A stretch of DNA of 64,000 bases from Caulobacteraceae bacterium (GTDB taxonomy: Bacteria; Pseudomonadota; Alphaproteobacteria; Caulobacterales; Caulobacteraceae). Below are positions 25,019 through 33,866 of the stretch, one piece after another; position 1 is the first letter of the stretch; each line of letters begins with the position of its first letter. Location of the stretch: assembly GCA_027489335.1 (NCBI GenBank), contig JAIXZX010000004.1, positions 1-64,000 of the forward strand, in the 5' to 3' direction. The notes beneath the pieces are model-generated. The model did not search any database. It was not told the origin of the DNA and saw only the letters and a list, made by a program, of their open reading frames with translations. The position numbers and the translations under genes were made by a program.

Positions 25019-26053
25019 ATGGACGAGCCTGACGCGGCCGCAGCACAGGATCGAACCGGCGCCACCCCTTCAGGCGACGGCGGGCGCTCGGTTGGCGCGC
25101 CAGAGACCGACGACATCTCGCGTCTTGTTCTCCAATGTGCGGCCCCCTTTTTTCTCAAGGGCCTTGGGGGGCTGGCCCATCTGTCTGGCGGCGATCGGCT
25201 TACGGCGCTCCTGACCCTGGCCATTCTCGAGGCCAATGTCCGGCATGTGGTTCGCGATCCGGTTCTGGCCCTGCGCCACGCCAGGTTCGATTCACCGCCC
25301 CCTGACGAGATGCGCCGTCCGGTCAACGTCCGCGCCCTGGCGGAGTCCTTGAGCCTGCCCTACGACGCGGCGCGGCGACGGGTCGCCGCCCTGGAGGCCG
25401 CGGGCGTCTGCGTCCGCACGGCCAAGGGCGTCTATATCCCAAACAGCGCCCTGACGACCGAGGCCAACCATCAGGCTCTGATTGACGGCTATCAGGCGAT
25501 GGAGACCCTGGCGGCCGACCTCTCAGGGGTCGCCCCCGACTTCGATCTGACCGGCGGCGCCCCGTGTGCGGCTGATCCGCCCCCGATGGGAGCCGAGCGT
25601 CTGGCTGTTCGGGTGGGGGTTGAGTACGTCCTCAGGTTCGCCGAACGGCTGGCGGCCATCGCCGGCGATGTCGGGCAGGGTCTCGTTCTCCTGGCCATCC
25701 TGCACCACAACTACGCGCCCGTGTTCAGCGAACCGGCGCTCGCCCGACGCCATGGGGGCCTGTCCGATCCGCCACCGGACGACCTGCTGGCGCCGATCAG
25801 CGTCCTGGCCCTGGCCAAGACCCTGGGGCAGCCCTTCGAAACGACAAGGCGCCAGGTCAACCGGCTGATCCGGGGGCGTCGATGTGTGCGGATTCCCGGC
25901 GGTGTGATCGTGTCAGCTCAGGCCATGCGTACGGCCCTGGCTCGCCGCGCTCTGCTGGCGCACGTGGGGGATGTGCAGCGCGCCTATGGCGCTCTGGCCC
26001 GCCTGGGGCTCACTTTCGGGGGAAATACGACCCCCTCTGCGCCCGACGATTGA
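25019..26053 (+). CDS. Protein with two tandem winged-helix-like repeats, unknown function
   Basis: A 344-aa soluble protein built of two similar halves (about residues 35-165 and 200-325). Each has a helical lead (LLTLAILEANVRHV / LVLLAILHHNYAPV), then SPPPDEMRRPVNVRALAESL / DPPPDDLLAPISVLALAKTL, a helix-turn-helix-like segment YDAARRRVAALEAAGVCVR / FETTRRQVNRLIRGRRCVR and a short wing (KGVYIPNSALTT / GGVIVSAQAMRT). A DNA-binding role is inferred from this pattern. The first 35 residues look disordered. It precedes an EamA transporter gene by 30 bp and may control it or the divergent DASS gene. I know no named family for it. Confidence 0.8.
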   Translation: MDEPDAAAAQDRTGATPSGDGGRSVGAPETDDISRLVLQCAAPFFLKGLGGLAHLSGGDRLTALLTLAILEANVRHVVRDPVLALRHARFDSPPPDEMRRPVNVRALAESLSLPYDAARRRVAALEAAGVCVRTAKGVYIPNSALTTEANHQALIDGYQAMETLAADLSGVAPDFDLTGGAPCAADPPPMGAERLAVRVGVEYVLRFAERLAAIAGDVGQGLVLLAILHHNYAPVFSEPALARRHGGLSDPPPDDLLAPISVLALAKTLGQPFETTRRQVNRLIRGRRCVRIPGGVIVSAQAMRTALARRALLAHVGDVQRAYGALARLGLTFGGNTTPSAPDD

Positions 26054-26083
26054 CCTTCCTGCGTCGGCGGGTCATGGCCAGCC

Positions 26084-27007
26084 ATGCCCAGCGACACCCC
26101 CGTTCCGATCCCAGGCCCCCTGCAGCGGCCCGCCGCGCGCGTGGGCTTTGGGATCCTCCTGCGGGTCTGCGCCATGGCCTGTCTGGCGGGGTTGTTCGGC
26201 CTGGTGAAGGTCGCCTCGGAGCGGGGCGTGCCGATCTTCGAGACCCTGTTTTTCCGCAACGCCTTCGCCTTCATCCCCATCGCCATCTACATCTGGCGGA
26301 CCAGCGGCTTTGGCGTGCTGCGCACCACCCGGCCAGGCGCTCACGCGACCCGGGCCATGGTGGGCCTCACCGGCATGATCGGAGGCTTCCTGGCGGTGTC
26401 CCACCTGCCGCTGACCGAGGCCACGGCCCTGTCCTTCTCGGCGCCCCTGTTCATGACCGCGCTGTCGGTTCCGCTGCTCAAGGAGTCTGTGGGGCCACAT
26501 CGGTGGGCGGCGGTGGCGGTGGGATTTGTCGGCGTCCTGATCATGATCCGGCCTGACCCGGCGAACCTGGCCAATATCGGGGTGATCTTCGCCCTGATCG
26601 GGGCGGTGGGTTCGGCGCTGGCCATGATCACCATCCGCCAGATCAGTATGACGGAGCCAGGCCCCAGGATCGTCTTCTACTTCACCGTCGCCGGCGCCCT
26701 GGCAGGCCTGGCCAGCTTACCGTTCGGCTGGATCATGCCGGACCCCGGCACCTTCGCCCTGCTGGTGGTCATGGGACTGCTGGGGGGCGTGGGGCAGCTT
26801 TTGCTGACCGAGGCGATCCGCGTCGCGCCCGTCGCTGTGGTGGCCCCCTTCGACTACACCCAGCTGGTCTGGGCCAGCCTGTTCGCCTTCCTGGTCTGGG
26901 AGGAGCTGCCGCGGGCGCTGACCCTGGTCGGCGCCGGGGTGGTGGCGGCGAGTGGCCTCTACATCCTCTATCGGGAGACGAGGCGTCGCCGCGAGCCCGC
27001 GGCATGA
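26084..27007 (+). CDS. DMT-superfamily transporter with EamA domains
   Basis: A 307-aa membrane protein with ten predicted helices in two EamA repeats; GVPIFETLFFRNAFAFIPI and VSHLPLTEATALSFSAPLF mark the first half, LLTEAIRVAPVAVVAPFDYT and LVWASLFAFLVWEELP the second. These motifs resemble the RhaT/S-adenosylmethionine-uptake-like group of alphaproteobacteria, but the substrate is not certain. It is not closely similar to the EamA protein at 4.0 kb. It lies 30 bp after the winged-helix repeat gene, so they may form a regulator-transporter operon. Confidence 0.88.
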   Translation: MPSDTPVPIPGPLQRPAARVGFGILLRVCAMACLAGLFGLVKVASERGVPIFETLFFRNAFAFIPIAIYIWRTSGFGVLRTTRPGAHATRAMVGLTGMIGGFLAVSHLPLTEATALSFSAPLFMTALSVPLLKESVGPHRWAAVAVGFVGVLIMIRPDPANLANIGVIFALIGAVGSALAMITIRQISMTEPGPRIVFYFTVAGALAGLASLPFGWIMPDPGTFALLVVMGLLGGVGQLLLTEAIRVAPVAVVAPFDYTQLVWASLFAFLVWEELPRALTLVGAGVVAASGLYILYRETRRRREPAA

Positions 27008-27143
27008 CACCTCCAGAAGTTGATTTCCAAGACTAAATTGCAGCCTTGACGCGGTCTGTCACATTGACGGAACCGCGATACGGGAAGAGTCTGGCGCGGT
27101 CGTCGACACCGGGTCGACGAGATCAACCTCAGGGGGTCCGGCC

Positions 27144-27719
27144 ATGGGTCGTCGACTTTCCATCCTGGCGGCGCTCGCCGCCCTCACCACCGCCGCTGCG
27201 GCGGGATCGGCCCATGGCGCGGTGACCATCATCGGCGGCGGCATGGCCGAGGCCTGCTCCAAGGCCGCCGTCGGCGGCCAGTCCGACGAGCGGTTCGAGG
27301 AGTTCTGCGACCTCGCCCTCGAAACCGAATTCCTCAACGCCCGGGACCGGGCCGGCACCTATGTGAACCGCGGCGTCCTGCGCATGCGCCGCGCCGAATA
27401 TCCCCGCGCCATCGCCGACTTCGACCAGGCGATCAAGATGAAGCCCGACCTGGGGGAGGGGCATGTGAACCGCGGCGCGGCTCTGATCGGCCAGAAGCGT
27501 TACGCCGAAAGCCTCCCGGCCATTGATCGTGGGTTGGAGCTTGGGGTCGAGGAGCCGGCCAAGGCCTACTACAACCGCGCCCTGGCCCATGAGGGGCTGG
27601 AAGACGCCCGATCGGCCTATTTCGACTACCAGAAGGCTCTGGAACTGGCGCCCGGTTGGGCCGCGCCCACCGAACAATTGGCCCGGTTCTCGGTCACGAC
27701 CCGCACCCGGCCGCAATAG
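27144..27719 (+). CDS. Exported tetratricopeptide-repeat protein
   Basis: A 191-aa protein with a signal peptide (about residues 1-25, ending AHGA) and three TPR units from about residue 68: TYVNRGVLRMRRAEYPRAIADFDQAI, an HVNRGAALIGQKRYAESL unit and AYYNRALAHEGLEDARSAYF. It should be periplasmic and act as a protein-contact scaffold. The AGGGGG ribosome site is near ATG 27144. The next two genes also encode exported or membrane-anchored products, but gaps of about 50 bp leave co-transcription uncertain. Function unknown. Confidence 0.85.
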   Translation: MGRRLSILAALAALTTAAAAGSAHGAVTIIGGGMAEACSKAAVGGQSDERFEEFCDLALETEFLNARDRAGTYVNRGVLRMRRAEYPRAIADFDQAIKMKPDLGEGHVNRGAALIGQKRYAESLPAIDRGLELGVEEPAKAYYNRALAHEGLEDARSAYFDYQKALELAPGWAAPTEQLARFSVTTRTRPQ

Positions 27720-27767
27720 GGACCCGCGGGGGCGGGTGGCGCGTTGGTGTGGCAAAGGAGTTCGCCC

Positions 27768-28124
27768 ATGCGCCCCATCATCCCCCGCATCGCCCTGGCC
27801 GGCCTGGCTCTCGCGGTTCTGGCCACACCGTCGCTCGCTCAGGACGCCTACACGCAACATCAGCTTGGCGTGCTTGAGGCCCAGCAGCAGATGGACCGCT
27901 TTCGCGGCGTCGCCCAGCAGAATGAGTTGAACGCCCTGTCGTCGCAGATGCAGACGGAGCGCGCCCTGCAGGACCTCCGCCGCCAGCGGGCGGGGTCGGA
28001 CCTTCCGCTTGCGACCCCGTGGTCATCCCCGGTCGGCGGGCCTGAGGATGTGCGCATTCCCGATGCGCGCCTGGCGGATTCCAACGCGCGCGTGCGGGCG
28101 ATCCTGGCGCGCGACGGGCGGTAG
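27768..28124 (+). CDS. Small secreted protein, 118 aa, function unknown
   Basis: A signal peptide of about 24 residues (IALAGLALAVLATPSLAQ, cleavage after LA or AQ) leads a hydrophilic mature part rich in Gln and Arg (VLEAQQQMDRFRGVAQQNEL), likely an extended helix or coiled coil. The C-terminal third is Pro/Ser-rich then charged. AAAGGAG lies 7 nt before ATG 27768, which decides the start. No domain is recognised. A periplasmic location is inferred. Confidence 0.75.
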   Translation: MRPIIPRIALAGLALAVLATPSLAQDAYTQHQLGVLEAQQQMDRFRGVAQQNELNALSSQMQTERALQDLRRQRAGSDLPLATPWSSPVGGPEDVRIPDARLADSNARVRAILARDGR

Positions 28125-28133
28125 TCTTTGCGC

Positions 28134-28154
28134 CGCGACCAGGGCATGGTCGCG
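28134..28154 (+). terminator. Hairpin after the 118-aa secreted protein gene
   Basis: CGCGACC-N7-GGTCGCG starts 10 bp after the stop codon. The 7-bp GC stem has no T run, so it is only a weak terminator candidate. Confidence 0.35.
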
Positions 28155-28179
28155 CCTGGACTTTGGGAGATGAGCGCGC

Positions 28180-29028
28180 ATGCGTTGGCGGGGCGGACGG
28201 CGGTCTGGAAACATTGATGACCGGCGCGGGGTCGGCCCCGTGGCCGGAGGTCTTGGGGTCGGCGGCGTGGTGTTGGCCCTGATCGGCTATTTCGTCTTCG
28301 GTATCGATCCGACCACGACGCTCAGCGTGGTGAACGGGGCCGGCGCGCCGGCGGCGCAGAGTGCGGGCGTTCGCGGCGCGCCAGACGATGAAGCCGGCCA
28401 GTTCGTCGATGTGATCGAAACCTCCACCGCCGAGGTGTGGACCGACATCTTCGAGCAGTCTGGCCAGACCTACGAGCCTCCGGCCGCCGTCGTGCTCTAC
28501 GCTCAGGCCACTGGCACGCGGTGCGGCACGGGTCAGTCAGCCATGGGGCCCTTCTATTGCCCGGCTGACCGCAGCGTCTATCTGGACCTGTCTTTCTGGG
28601 ATGACCTTGAGAACAAGTTCGGGGCGGGGGGCGAGGCGGCCCGGGCCTATGTCATCGCCCACGAGATCGCCCATCACGTCCAGAACCTGACCGGTCAGAT
28701 GGATCAGGCCCGGCGGCTGGGCTCCCAGGGGGCTGAAAGCGGGGCGGTCCGTCTGGAACTGCAAGCCGACTGCTATGCGGGTGTGTGGGCGGCCCGGGCC
28801 GAGGCGGCGTCTGGCGGGGCTGTGGCCCTCGGGCCTGACGACATCGCCGAGGGTTTGGCGGCGGCCTCGGCCATTGGCGACGACACCCTTCAGAAGCAGT
28901 CTCAGGGCCGGGTCGTGCCCGACGCCTTCACCCACGGCTCCAGCGCCCAGCGGATGGCCTGGTTCCGCCGCGGGGCGGAGTCGGGCGACCCCAACGCCTG
29001 CGACACCTTCAGCGCCGCGCGGCTCTAG
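28180..29028 (+). CDS. ypfJ: Neutral zinc metallopeptidase, YpfJ family
   Basis: A 282-aa membrane-anchored protein: a basic start typical of the family (MRWRGGRRSGNIDDRRG), one membrane helix at about 26-44, then an external domain. The gluzincin-like motif is HEIAHHVQ, followed by LELQADCYAGVWA with the third metal ligand Glu/Asp, both hallmarks of the family. Cys residues in GTRCGTGQSAMGPFYCPAD probably form a disulfide outside the cytoplasm. The true substrate is unknown in any organism to my knowledge. It is the last of three plus-strand genes with exported or membrane-anchored products. Confidence 0.92.
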   Translation: MRWRGGRRSGNIDDRRGVGPVAGGLGVGGVVLALIGYFVFGIDPTTTLSVVNGAGAPAAQSAGVRGAPDDEAGQFVDVIETSTAEVWTDIFEQSGQTYEPPAAVVLYAQATGTRCGTGQSAMGPFYCPADRSVYLDLSFWDDLENKFGAGGEAARAYVIAHEIAHHVQNLTGQMDQARRLGSQGAESGAVRLELQADCYAGVWAARAEAASGGAVALGPDDIAEGLAAASAIGDDTLQKQSQGRVVPDAFTHGSSAQRMAWFRRGAESGDPNACDTFSAARL

Positions 29029-29044
29029 ACCCCGCGCGCCCGCC

Positions 29045-29734
29045 TCAGATCGACGGCGGCGGCTCGTGCTCGAGACAGACGGCCACACATCGACGGGCCA
29101 GCAGGTCGCCGGCGTCGATCAGCGGGACGGACACCTCGGCCGGCGACAGGACCAGCGGCGCCTCGGTGCAGCCGGCGATCAGGGTCTCGGCCCCCTCAGC
29201 CACGAGCTCGCGGGCGAGCCCGGCCATTTCCGCCCGCACCTGGGCCGACCGGTCCCCGCCCTTGATGCGGTAGAGGACCTCCATGAACGTCTCCTGCCGT
29301 TCGGCGCCGAGGGCCACGAGGCCCAGGCCCCGGGCGGCGAGATACTCCCGATAGAGTCGCAGCGCCCCCTTGGTGCCCAGAACCCCAACCCGCCGCGCGC
29401 CGGTGTCGGCGGCGGCCTTGGCTGCGCCGCCGATCATGTCGATCAGAGGCAGGCCGCTGGCGCGGACGATGAGGTCGGCGTGGGCATGGGCGGTGTTGCA
29501 GGGCATGGCCAGAACCTCAGCCCCGCCGCCGGCCAGCCCGCCGGCCATCTCGGCCAGCACGGGACCAGCGCCCGCGCCGGGGATATTGCGGTCAGGGACC
29601 TGTGGATTCAGGTCGATCAGGACGCGGATGTGATCCTGGTCCCGTTCGGCCGGGGTGTAGGCCTGAAGCCTGGTCAGGAAGTCGAGGGTGGCCGCCGGCC
29701 CCATGCCGCCCAGGACGCCGAGGATCAGGCTCAT
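29045..29734 (-). CDS. Aspartate/glutamate racemase family protein
   Basis: A cofactor-independent racemase of 229 aa with the two catalytic cysteines in [11 protein letters not shown] and [12 protein letters not shown], and the N-terminal [14 protein letters not shown] typical of the aspartate racemase (YgeA-like) group. The start overlaps the stop of the upstream desulfhydrase gene (ATGA), so both are made together. The pair suggests handling of D-amino acids, with the racemase accepting Asp, Glu or a broader set. Confidence 0.9.
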   Translation of the reverse strand: MSLILGVLGGMGPAATLDFLTRLQAYTPAERDQDHIRVLIDLNPQVPDRNIPGAGAGPVLAEMAGGLAGGGAEVLAMPCNTAHAHADLIVRASGLPLIDMIGGAAKAAADTGARRVGVLGTKGALRLYREYLAARGLGLVALGAERQETFMEVLYRIKGGDRSAQVRAEMAGLARELVAEGAETLIAGCTEAPLVLSPAEVSVPLIDAGDLLARRCVAVCLEHEPPPSI

Positions 29735-30735
29735 CCCAGTTGGCCTTCAAGCTCGCCCTGATATCCGAACAGGCCCTGAGCGCCCCCGGTGTGCAGGAAG
29801 ACCACGGTTTCGTCCTTGAAGGCGCCCTTGGCGCAGAGGTCGATCAGCCCCTTCATGGCCTTGCCGCTGTAGACGGGATCGAGGATCAGGGCCTCTGTGC
29901 GGGCCGCCAGTTTCAAGGCGTCGATCACCGCCTGATCGATGAGGCCATAGCCTGCGCCCACATAGTCGCAATTGGCCGCCACGCGGTCGCGGGTCACCCG
30001 GCCCTCCTGGCCGAGCAGGGCGCAGGTCTCCTGGGCCAGCTTGAAGACATTGGCCTCCTGGGTCGCCTGGGGCGCGCGCACGCCGATGCCGAGGACCGGG
30101 ATGTCGGCGCCGATCACCGCTAGACCGGCCACCAGGCCCGCATGGGTGCCGGCGCTGCCGGTGGCCGTCACGATGCGGTCGATCTTCAACCCCATGCCGT
30201 CGGCCTGCACCAACAACTCTCGGGCGCAGTCGGCATAGCCCAGGGCGCCGATCGCGTTGGAGCCGCCACCGGGGATCACATAGGGCCGTCCGCCTCGCTC
30301 ACGCACGCCTTGGGCGACGCGCTCCAGGGCCGCGTTCATGTCGCTGCCGCCCGGCACGGTTTCAATGTTGGCGCCGAGCAGGCGGTCGAGGAGCACATTG
30401 CCGGAGTTGTTATAGTCCACGGCGCCGGAGCCCGTGCGCGCCTCCAGGATGATCTCGCAGGCCATGCCAAGCCTGGCGGCGGCCGCCGCCGTCTGCCGCA
30501 CATGGTTGGACTGGATCGCGCCCTGGGTGACTAGGGTGTCGGCACCCTGGGCCACCGCCTCACCCGCCAGGAATTCCAGCTTGCGGGTCTTGTTGCCGCC
30601 ACCGGCCAGGCCCGTGGCGTCGTCGCGCTTGATGAACAGGTTCAGGCCGCCCAGCGCCTCCCCCAGGCGGAGCGCGGCCTCAAGCGGCGTAGGCAGGTGG
30701 GCGAAGCGGACGCGGGGAAAGCGGGCCAGGTGCAT
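29731..30735 (-). CDS. dcyD: D-cysteine desulfhydrase (PLP, ACC deaminase family)
   Basis: Breaks D-cysteine to pyruvate, H2S and ammonia. The 334-aa protein shows the PLP lysine in [12 protein letters not shown], then [22 protein letters not shown] and the phosphate-binding [11 protein letters not shown] loop. It resembles DcyD more than ACC deaminase, though D-serine or related amino acids could also be used. It is the first gene of a two-gene operon with the racemase. Removal of toxic D-cysteine or use of D-amino acids from cell-wall turnover is a plausible role. Confidence 0.88.
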   Translation of the reverse strand: MHLARFPRVRFAHLPTPLEAALRLGEALGGLNLFIKRDDATGLAGGGNKTRKLEFLAGEAVAQGADTLVTQGAIQSNHVRQTAAAAARLGMACEIILEARTGSGAVDYNNSGNVLLDRLLGANIETVPGGSDMNAALERVAQGVRERGGRPYVIPGGGSNAIGALGYADCARELLVQADGMGLKIDRIVTATGSAGTHAGLVAGLAVIGADIPVLGIGVRAPQATQEANVFKLAQETCALLGQEGRVTRDRVAANCDYVGAGYGLIDQAVIDALKLAARTEALILDPVYSGKAMKGLIDLCAKGAFKDETVVFLHTGGAQGLFGYQGELEGQLG

Positions 30736-30803
30736 GATCGGCTCCTCGATGAACTCGAGCCTGCCCTAACACGCGTCCGCTCCCCCGTCTGCGTCCCGTC
30801 CGG

Positions 30804-31199
30804 TCAGGGAACCAGGATCGGCGCCGCCACCAGGCCGAGACCGGCGATGCTGATCAGCCAGGCCAGGGACCGCAGGCCGCGCACCCCGAAGGCGTAGAGC
30901 GGCACATAGGCCACCCGGGCCCAGAAATAGACCTGCGCGCCGATGGCGCTGAGATCGGTTCCGCGACCGGTGACATGGGCGATCAGCACGACGCCGATAA
31001 AGATCGGCAGGGTTTCGAACAGATTAGCCTGGGCCCGCTGCAGCCGCTGGGCGCGAGGACTGAGGGGCGGCATCTCCTCGTCCCGGGCGCCTGTATTCCA
31101 CTTCAGCCCGTACTGAGCGGTGCGCGCCATATCGAAGAGCAGGATCTGGATGAAGGCCAGGACCAGCGTCCAGGCCAGCATGACGAGTTCAATGGTCAT
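30804..31199 (-). CDS. MAPEG-family membrane protein
   Basis: A 131-aa protein with four predicted helices and the MAPEG features: an N-terminal helix (LVMLAWTLVLAFIQILLF), a loop with RAQRLQRAQANLFETLPIFIG (the Arg/Asn/Glu segment that binds glutathione in characterised members) and YFWARVAYVPLYAFGV. Eukaryotic relatives act on eicosanoids or conjugate glutathione; bacterial ones are mostly uncharacterised. ATG 31199 is preferred to the GTG codon directly before it. Confidence 0.88.
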   Translation of the reverse strand: MTIELVMLAWTLVLAFIQILLFDMARTAQYGLKWNTGARDEEMPPLSPRAQRLQRAQANLFETLPIFIGVVLIAHVTGRGTDLSAIGAQVYFWARVAYVPLYAFGVRGLRSLAWLISIAGLGLVAAPILVP

Positions 31200-31310
31200 C
31201 ACGGCGTCCCCCTTATCGCTCCCTTGCGGAGCTTCAGCACAGGAGGGGACGCCGACGCCAGGCCGTCGTCAAGGACGACCCGGCGTCAACGCAGTCAGGC
31301 TCAGGCGGGC

Positions 31311-33725
31311 TCAGCCCCCGAATTTGCGGGTGAAACGCACCCCGATCGCCCGGGGCGGCAGGACGTAGGTGTAGTAGCTGCGCACATAGACCCGGTCGCC
31401 GTTCCCATCGAAGACCGGCTGGTTGTATTGGCTGGTCGCCCGGGCGCCGGTCTCAGCGAACTCGTTGAACAGGTTCTTCACATAGACGGTCGCGGTCCAG
31501 TCGCTGGAGCCCAGGGACACCGCGGCGTTGTGCACCTGATAGCCCTCCAGGGTCAGGCTTTCGGCCCGCCCGCCGGTTCGGGTGAGCACGTCTGAAAGCG
31601 CCGTCACCCCATAGTTGAAGCCGAAGTCGAGGCCGTTGCCGAGGGTCCGCTCGTAGTCGACGAACAGGCTGCCCTGGTGCTCCGGCGAGCCTGGCAGGCG
31701 GTCGCCCGGCATGCCGTCCTCGTAGGTGATGGTGCCCTGGAAGCCCGGCGGGTTGAACCGCGGCACCAGGTTCGGGGTCACCTCGGTGAGCTCAGAGGTG
31801 TTGTAGGAATAGCTGCCCCGGACGGTCCAGGATTCGGCCAGTCGGCCGATGAAGTTCAACTCGACCCCTTTGGACTCGGCCGCTGAGCCGTTCTTGGTGA
31901 TCGGGATCAGCCCGTTCTCGGTGGCCGACGAGACCTGCGGGTCGCTCCACTCGATGAAATAGGCCGAACCGTTGAGGGTCAGGCGGTCGTCGAACAGCTG
32001 GGTTTTCAGGCCCACCTCGTAGTTCAGGGTCTTGTCGGGCTGATAGGCCAGCTCATTGGGCAGGGCGCAGCTCAGCTGGTTGGACGGCAAGGGCACAGGG
32101 CAGGGGCCCACGCCATTGGAGTTGCCGATCCGATAGCCTTCGCTGACCGTCAGATAGCCCAGAATGTCGTCAGTGAACTGGTAGGAGGTGTTGAACTTGA
32201 AGAGCCAGCCTTCGTCCTCCTGGCCGCCAGGTTCGAAGTCCAGGGTGATGGCGTCAGGCGCCGCCCCGAAGAAGACGCTGTTGAGCAGCGGGAAGTCGAC
32301 CGCCTGGAAGGTCTCCAGCTCGTAGGAATAGAGCCGCGCGCCGGCCGTCACCTGCCAGGCAGGCGTGATCTCGTAGGAGACCTCGCCATAGAGGGCCTGC
32401 TCCTTCAGGTCGGTCAGGCCGACATTGTAGTATTCCAGGGCGTCGGGCCGCTCGCCGCCCAGCCATTCGGCGTAGCCCGGCGTGAACTCCTTGCTCGAGC
32501 TGTTGGAGTCGAGCTCATAGTAGAAGCCGCCGAGGATCCAGCTGAACGGGCCCTCATGGTCGGAAACGAGCCGCAGTTCCTGGCTCAACACCTGCTGGCC
32601 CGCCTCTTCCAAGGTGTAGGCGGTGAACGATGGGAAGGCCTCGTAGCTGTACTCCAGGCTGATCAGCAGATCGGTCTGGTCGCGCTGGCCCCGCTCGGTG
32701 TAGCGCGACTTGCCGGTGGAGGAGGTCAGCTGGGCGAAACCCAGATCGGCGGTCAGCTCCAGGGCGAGAAGCTCGTTCCAGCGCCGGTTGGGCTCAGTCA
32801 CTCGCGCGGCCGACACATAGTCGCCGGTGGCCAGGGTGCTGCGGCGATGGCTGATCTGGCGGGCCCCGACATCCTTTTCCTGGAAGTGATAGGTCAGGGT
32901 GCCGTCCAGCCAGTCGGTGGGCGCCCAGCGGGCCGCCAGGCGGCCGGAGGTCACCGACTCGTAGTTGGCGTCCTTCTTGTTGGTCAGGTTCTGGGTGACG
33001 GCCGCCGGGTCGCTGAAGTCCGGATCCGGATCGGAGATGCCCGGCTGCTGGACCAGGAAGTTGTAGTCGATGAAGCCGCTGTCGTGCAGCTGGTCGAAGG
33101 ATGCACGCAGAGCAAAGGAGTCGCTGAGCGGCGCGTTGAAGGTGACCCCCAGGTCCCGCGACAGGCTGCTGGCCTCGTCATACTGATAGGCGTCGGCGCG
33201 AACCTCCATCATGGGGGCGCTGAAGTCGGGCTTGTTGGGGATGTAGCGGATCGCCCCACCCAGGGTGCCGGCGCCATACAGAGTGCCCTGGGGGCCGAGC
33301 AGGATTTCCACCCGCTCCAGATCGTTGGTCTTCAGGTCCACATAGAGCGGGATTTCGCCCACATAGGTGGCGACTGTGCCGCCCCCGCCGCTGACGCCCT
33401 CGGCAGAGCCCAGGGGGTCGGCGTTGAGGCCGCGCACCACGATGCGGTTATCGCCCCGGGAGCCTTGATCGACGATGTGGATGCCCGGGACCCATTTGGC
33501 CACGTCGGACAGATCGGACAGGCCTTGCTTCTCCATCTCGACCGCGCCGACGGCGGCGATGTTGATGGGAGCGTCCTGAACCGTCGAGTCCCGGCGGGTC
33601 GCGGTGATGATCAGTTCCTGCACCTCGACCGGCTGGGCGGAGGCAAGGGTCGGGACGACGGTAGAGACGGCGAGCGCACTGATAGACGTCAGCAGGGCGG
33701 CCCGCGAAGACAGGTGGAGACTCAT
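31311..33725 (-). CDS. TonB-dependent receptor
   Basis: An 804-aa outer-membrane receptor. The signal peptide ends near residue 30 (TLASAQ), followed by a TonB-box-like EVQELIITATRRDSTVQDAP and the plug domain (VPGIHIVDQGSRGDNRIVVRG, LLGPQGTLYGAGTLGGAI). The 22-strand barrel fills the rest and the protein ends in VRFTRKFGG with an aromatic near the C-terminus. It is of the catecholate/oligosaccharide-like group common in Caulobacter and sphingomonads; the substrate is unknown. Its start at 33725 follows TTCGGG-like sequence with a weak ribosome site. It is divergent from a TPR-sulfotransferase gene. Confidence 0.92.
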   Translation of the reverse strand: MSLHLSSRAALLTSISALAVSTVVPTLASAQPVEVQELIITATRRDSTVQDAPINIAAVGAVEMEKQGLSDLSDVAKWVPGIHIVDQGSRGDNRIVVRGLNADPLGSAEGVSGGGGTVATYVGEIPLYVDLKTNDLERVEILLGPQGTLYGAGTLGGAIRYIPNKPDFSAPMMEVRADAYQYDEASSLSRDLGVTFNAPLSDSFALRASFDQLHDSGFIDYNFLVQQPGISDPDPDFSDPAAVTQNLTNKKDANYESVTSGRLAARWAPTDWLDGTLTYHFQEKDVGARQISHRRSTLATGDYVSAARVTEPNRRWNELLALELTADLGFAQLTSSTGKSRYTERGQRDQTDLLISLEYSYEAFPSFTAYTLEEAGQQVLSQELRLVSDHEGPFSWILGGFYYELDSNSSSKEFTPGYAEWLGGERPDALEYYNVGLTDLKEQALYGEVSYEITPAWQVTAGARLYSYELETFQAVDFPLLNSVFFGAAPDAITLDFEPGGQEDEGWLFKFNTSYQFTDDILGYLTVSEGYRIGNSNGVGPCPVPLPSNQLSCALPNELAYQPDKTLNYEVGLKTQLFDDRLTLNGSAYFIEWSDPQVSSATENGLIPITKNGSAAESKGVELNFIGRLAESWTVRGSYSYNTSELTEVTPNLVPRFNPPGFQGTITYEDGMPGDRLPGSPEHQGSLFVDYERTLGNGLDFGFNYGVTALSDVLTRTGGRAESLTLEGYQVHNAAVSLGSSDWTATVYVKNLFNEFAETGARATSQYNQPVFDGNGDRVYVRSYYTYVLPPRAIGVRFTRKFGG

Positions 33726-33866
33726 GATGGTTCTTCCCCTCGGCTTTGCTGAGAGGCAGGCTGCGGACCGCCTGGACCGGGTCTCAAGGACCTTGTTGCA
33801 CCGCAGAACGCAAATATTCAGTATGACGAAAATATGTGCGCGTATGCACTGGTTTGACGGCGCCCC
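33726..33866. promoter_or_regulatory. Divergent promoter region of TonB receptor and TPR-sulfotransferase
   Basis: The 141-bp gap contains an AT-rich stretch at about 33808-33850 (AATATTCAGTATGACG and AAAATATG) in contrast to its GC-rich surroundings. It must carry both promoters. I could not assign specific -35/-10 pairs. Confidence 0.45.
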
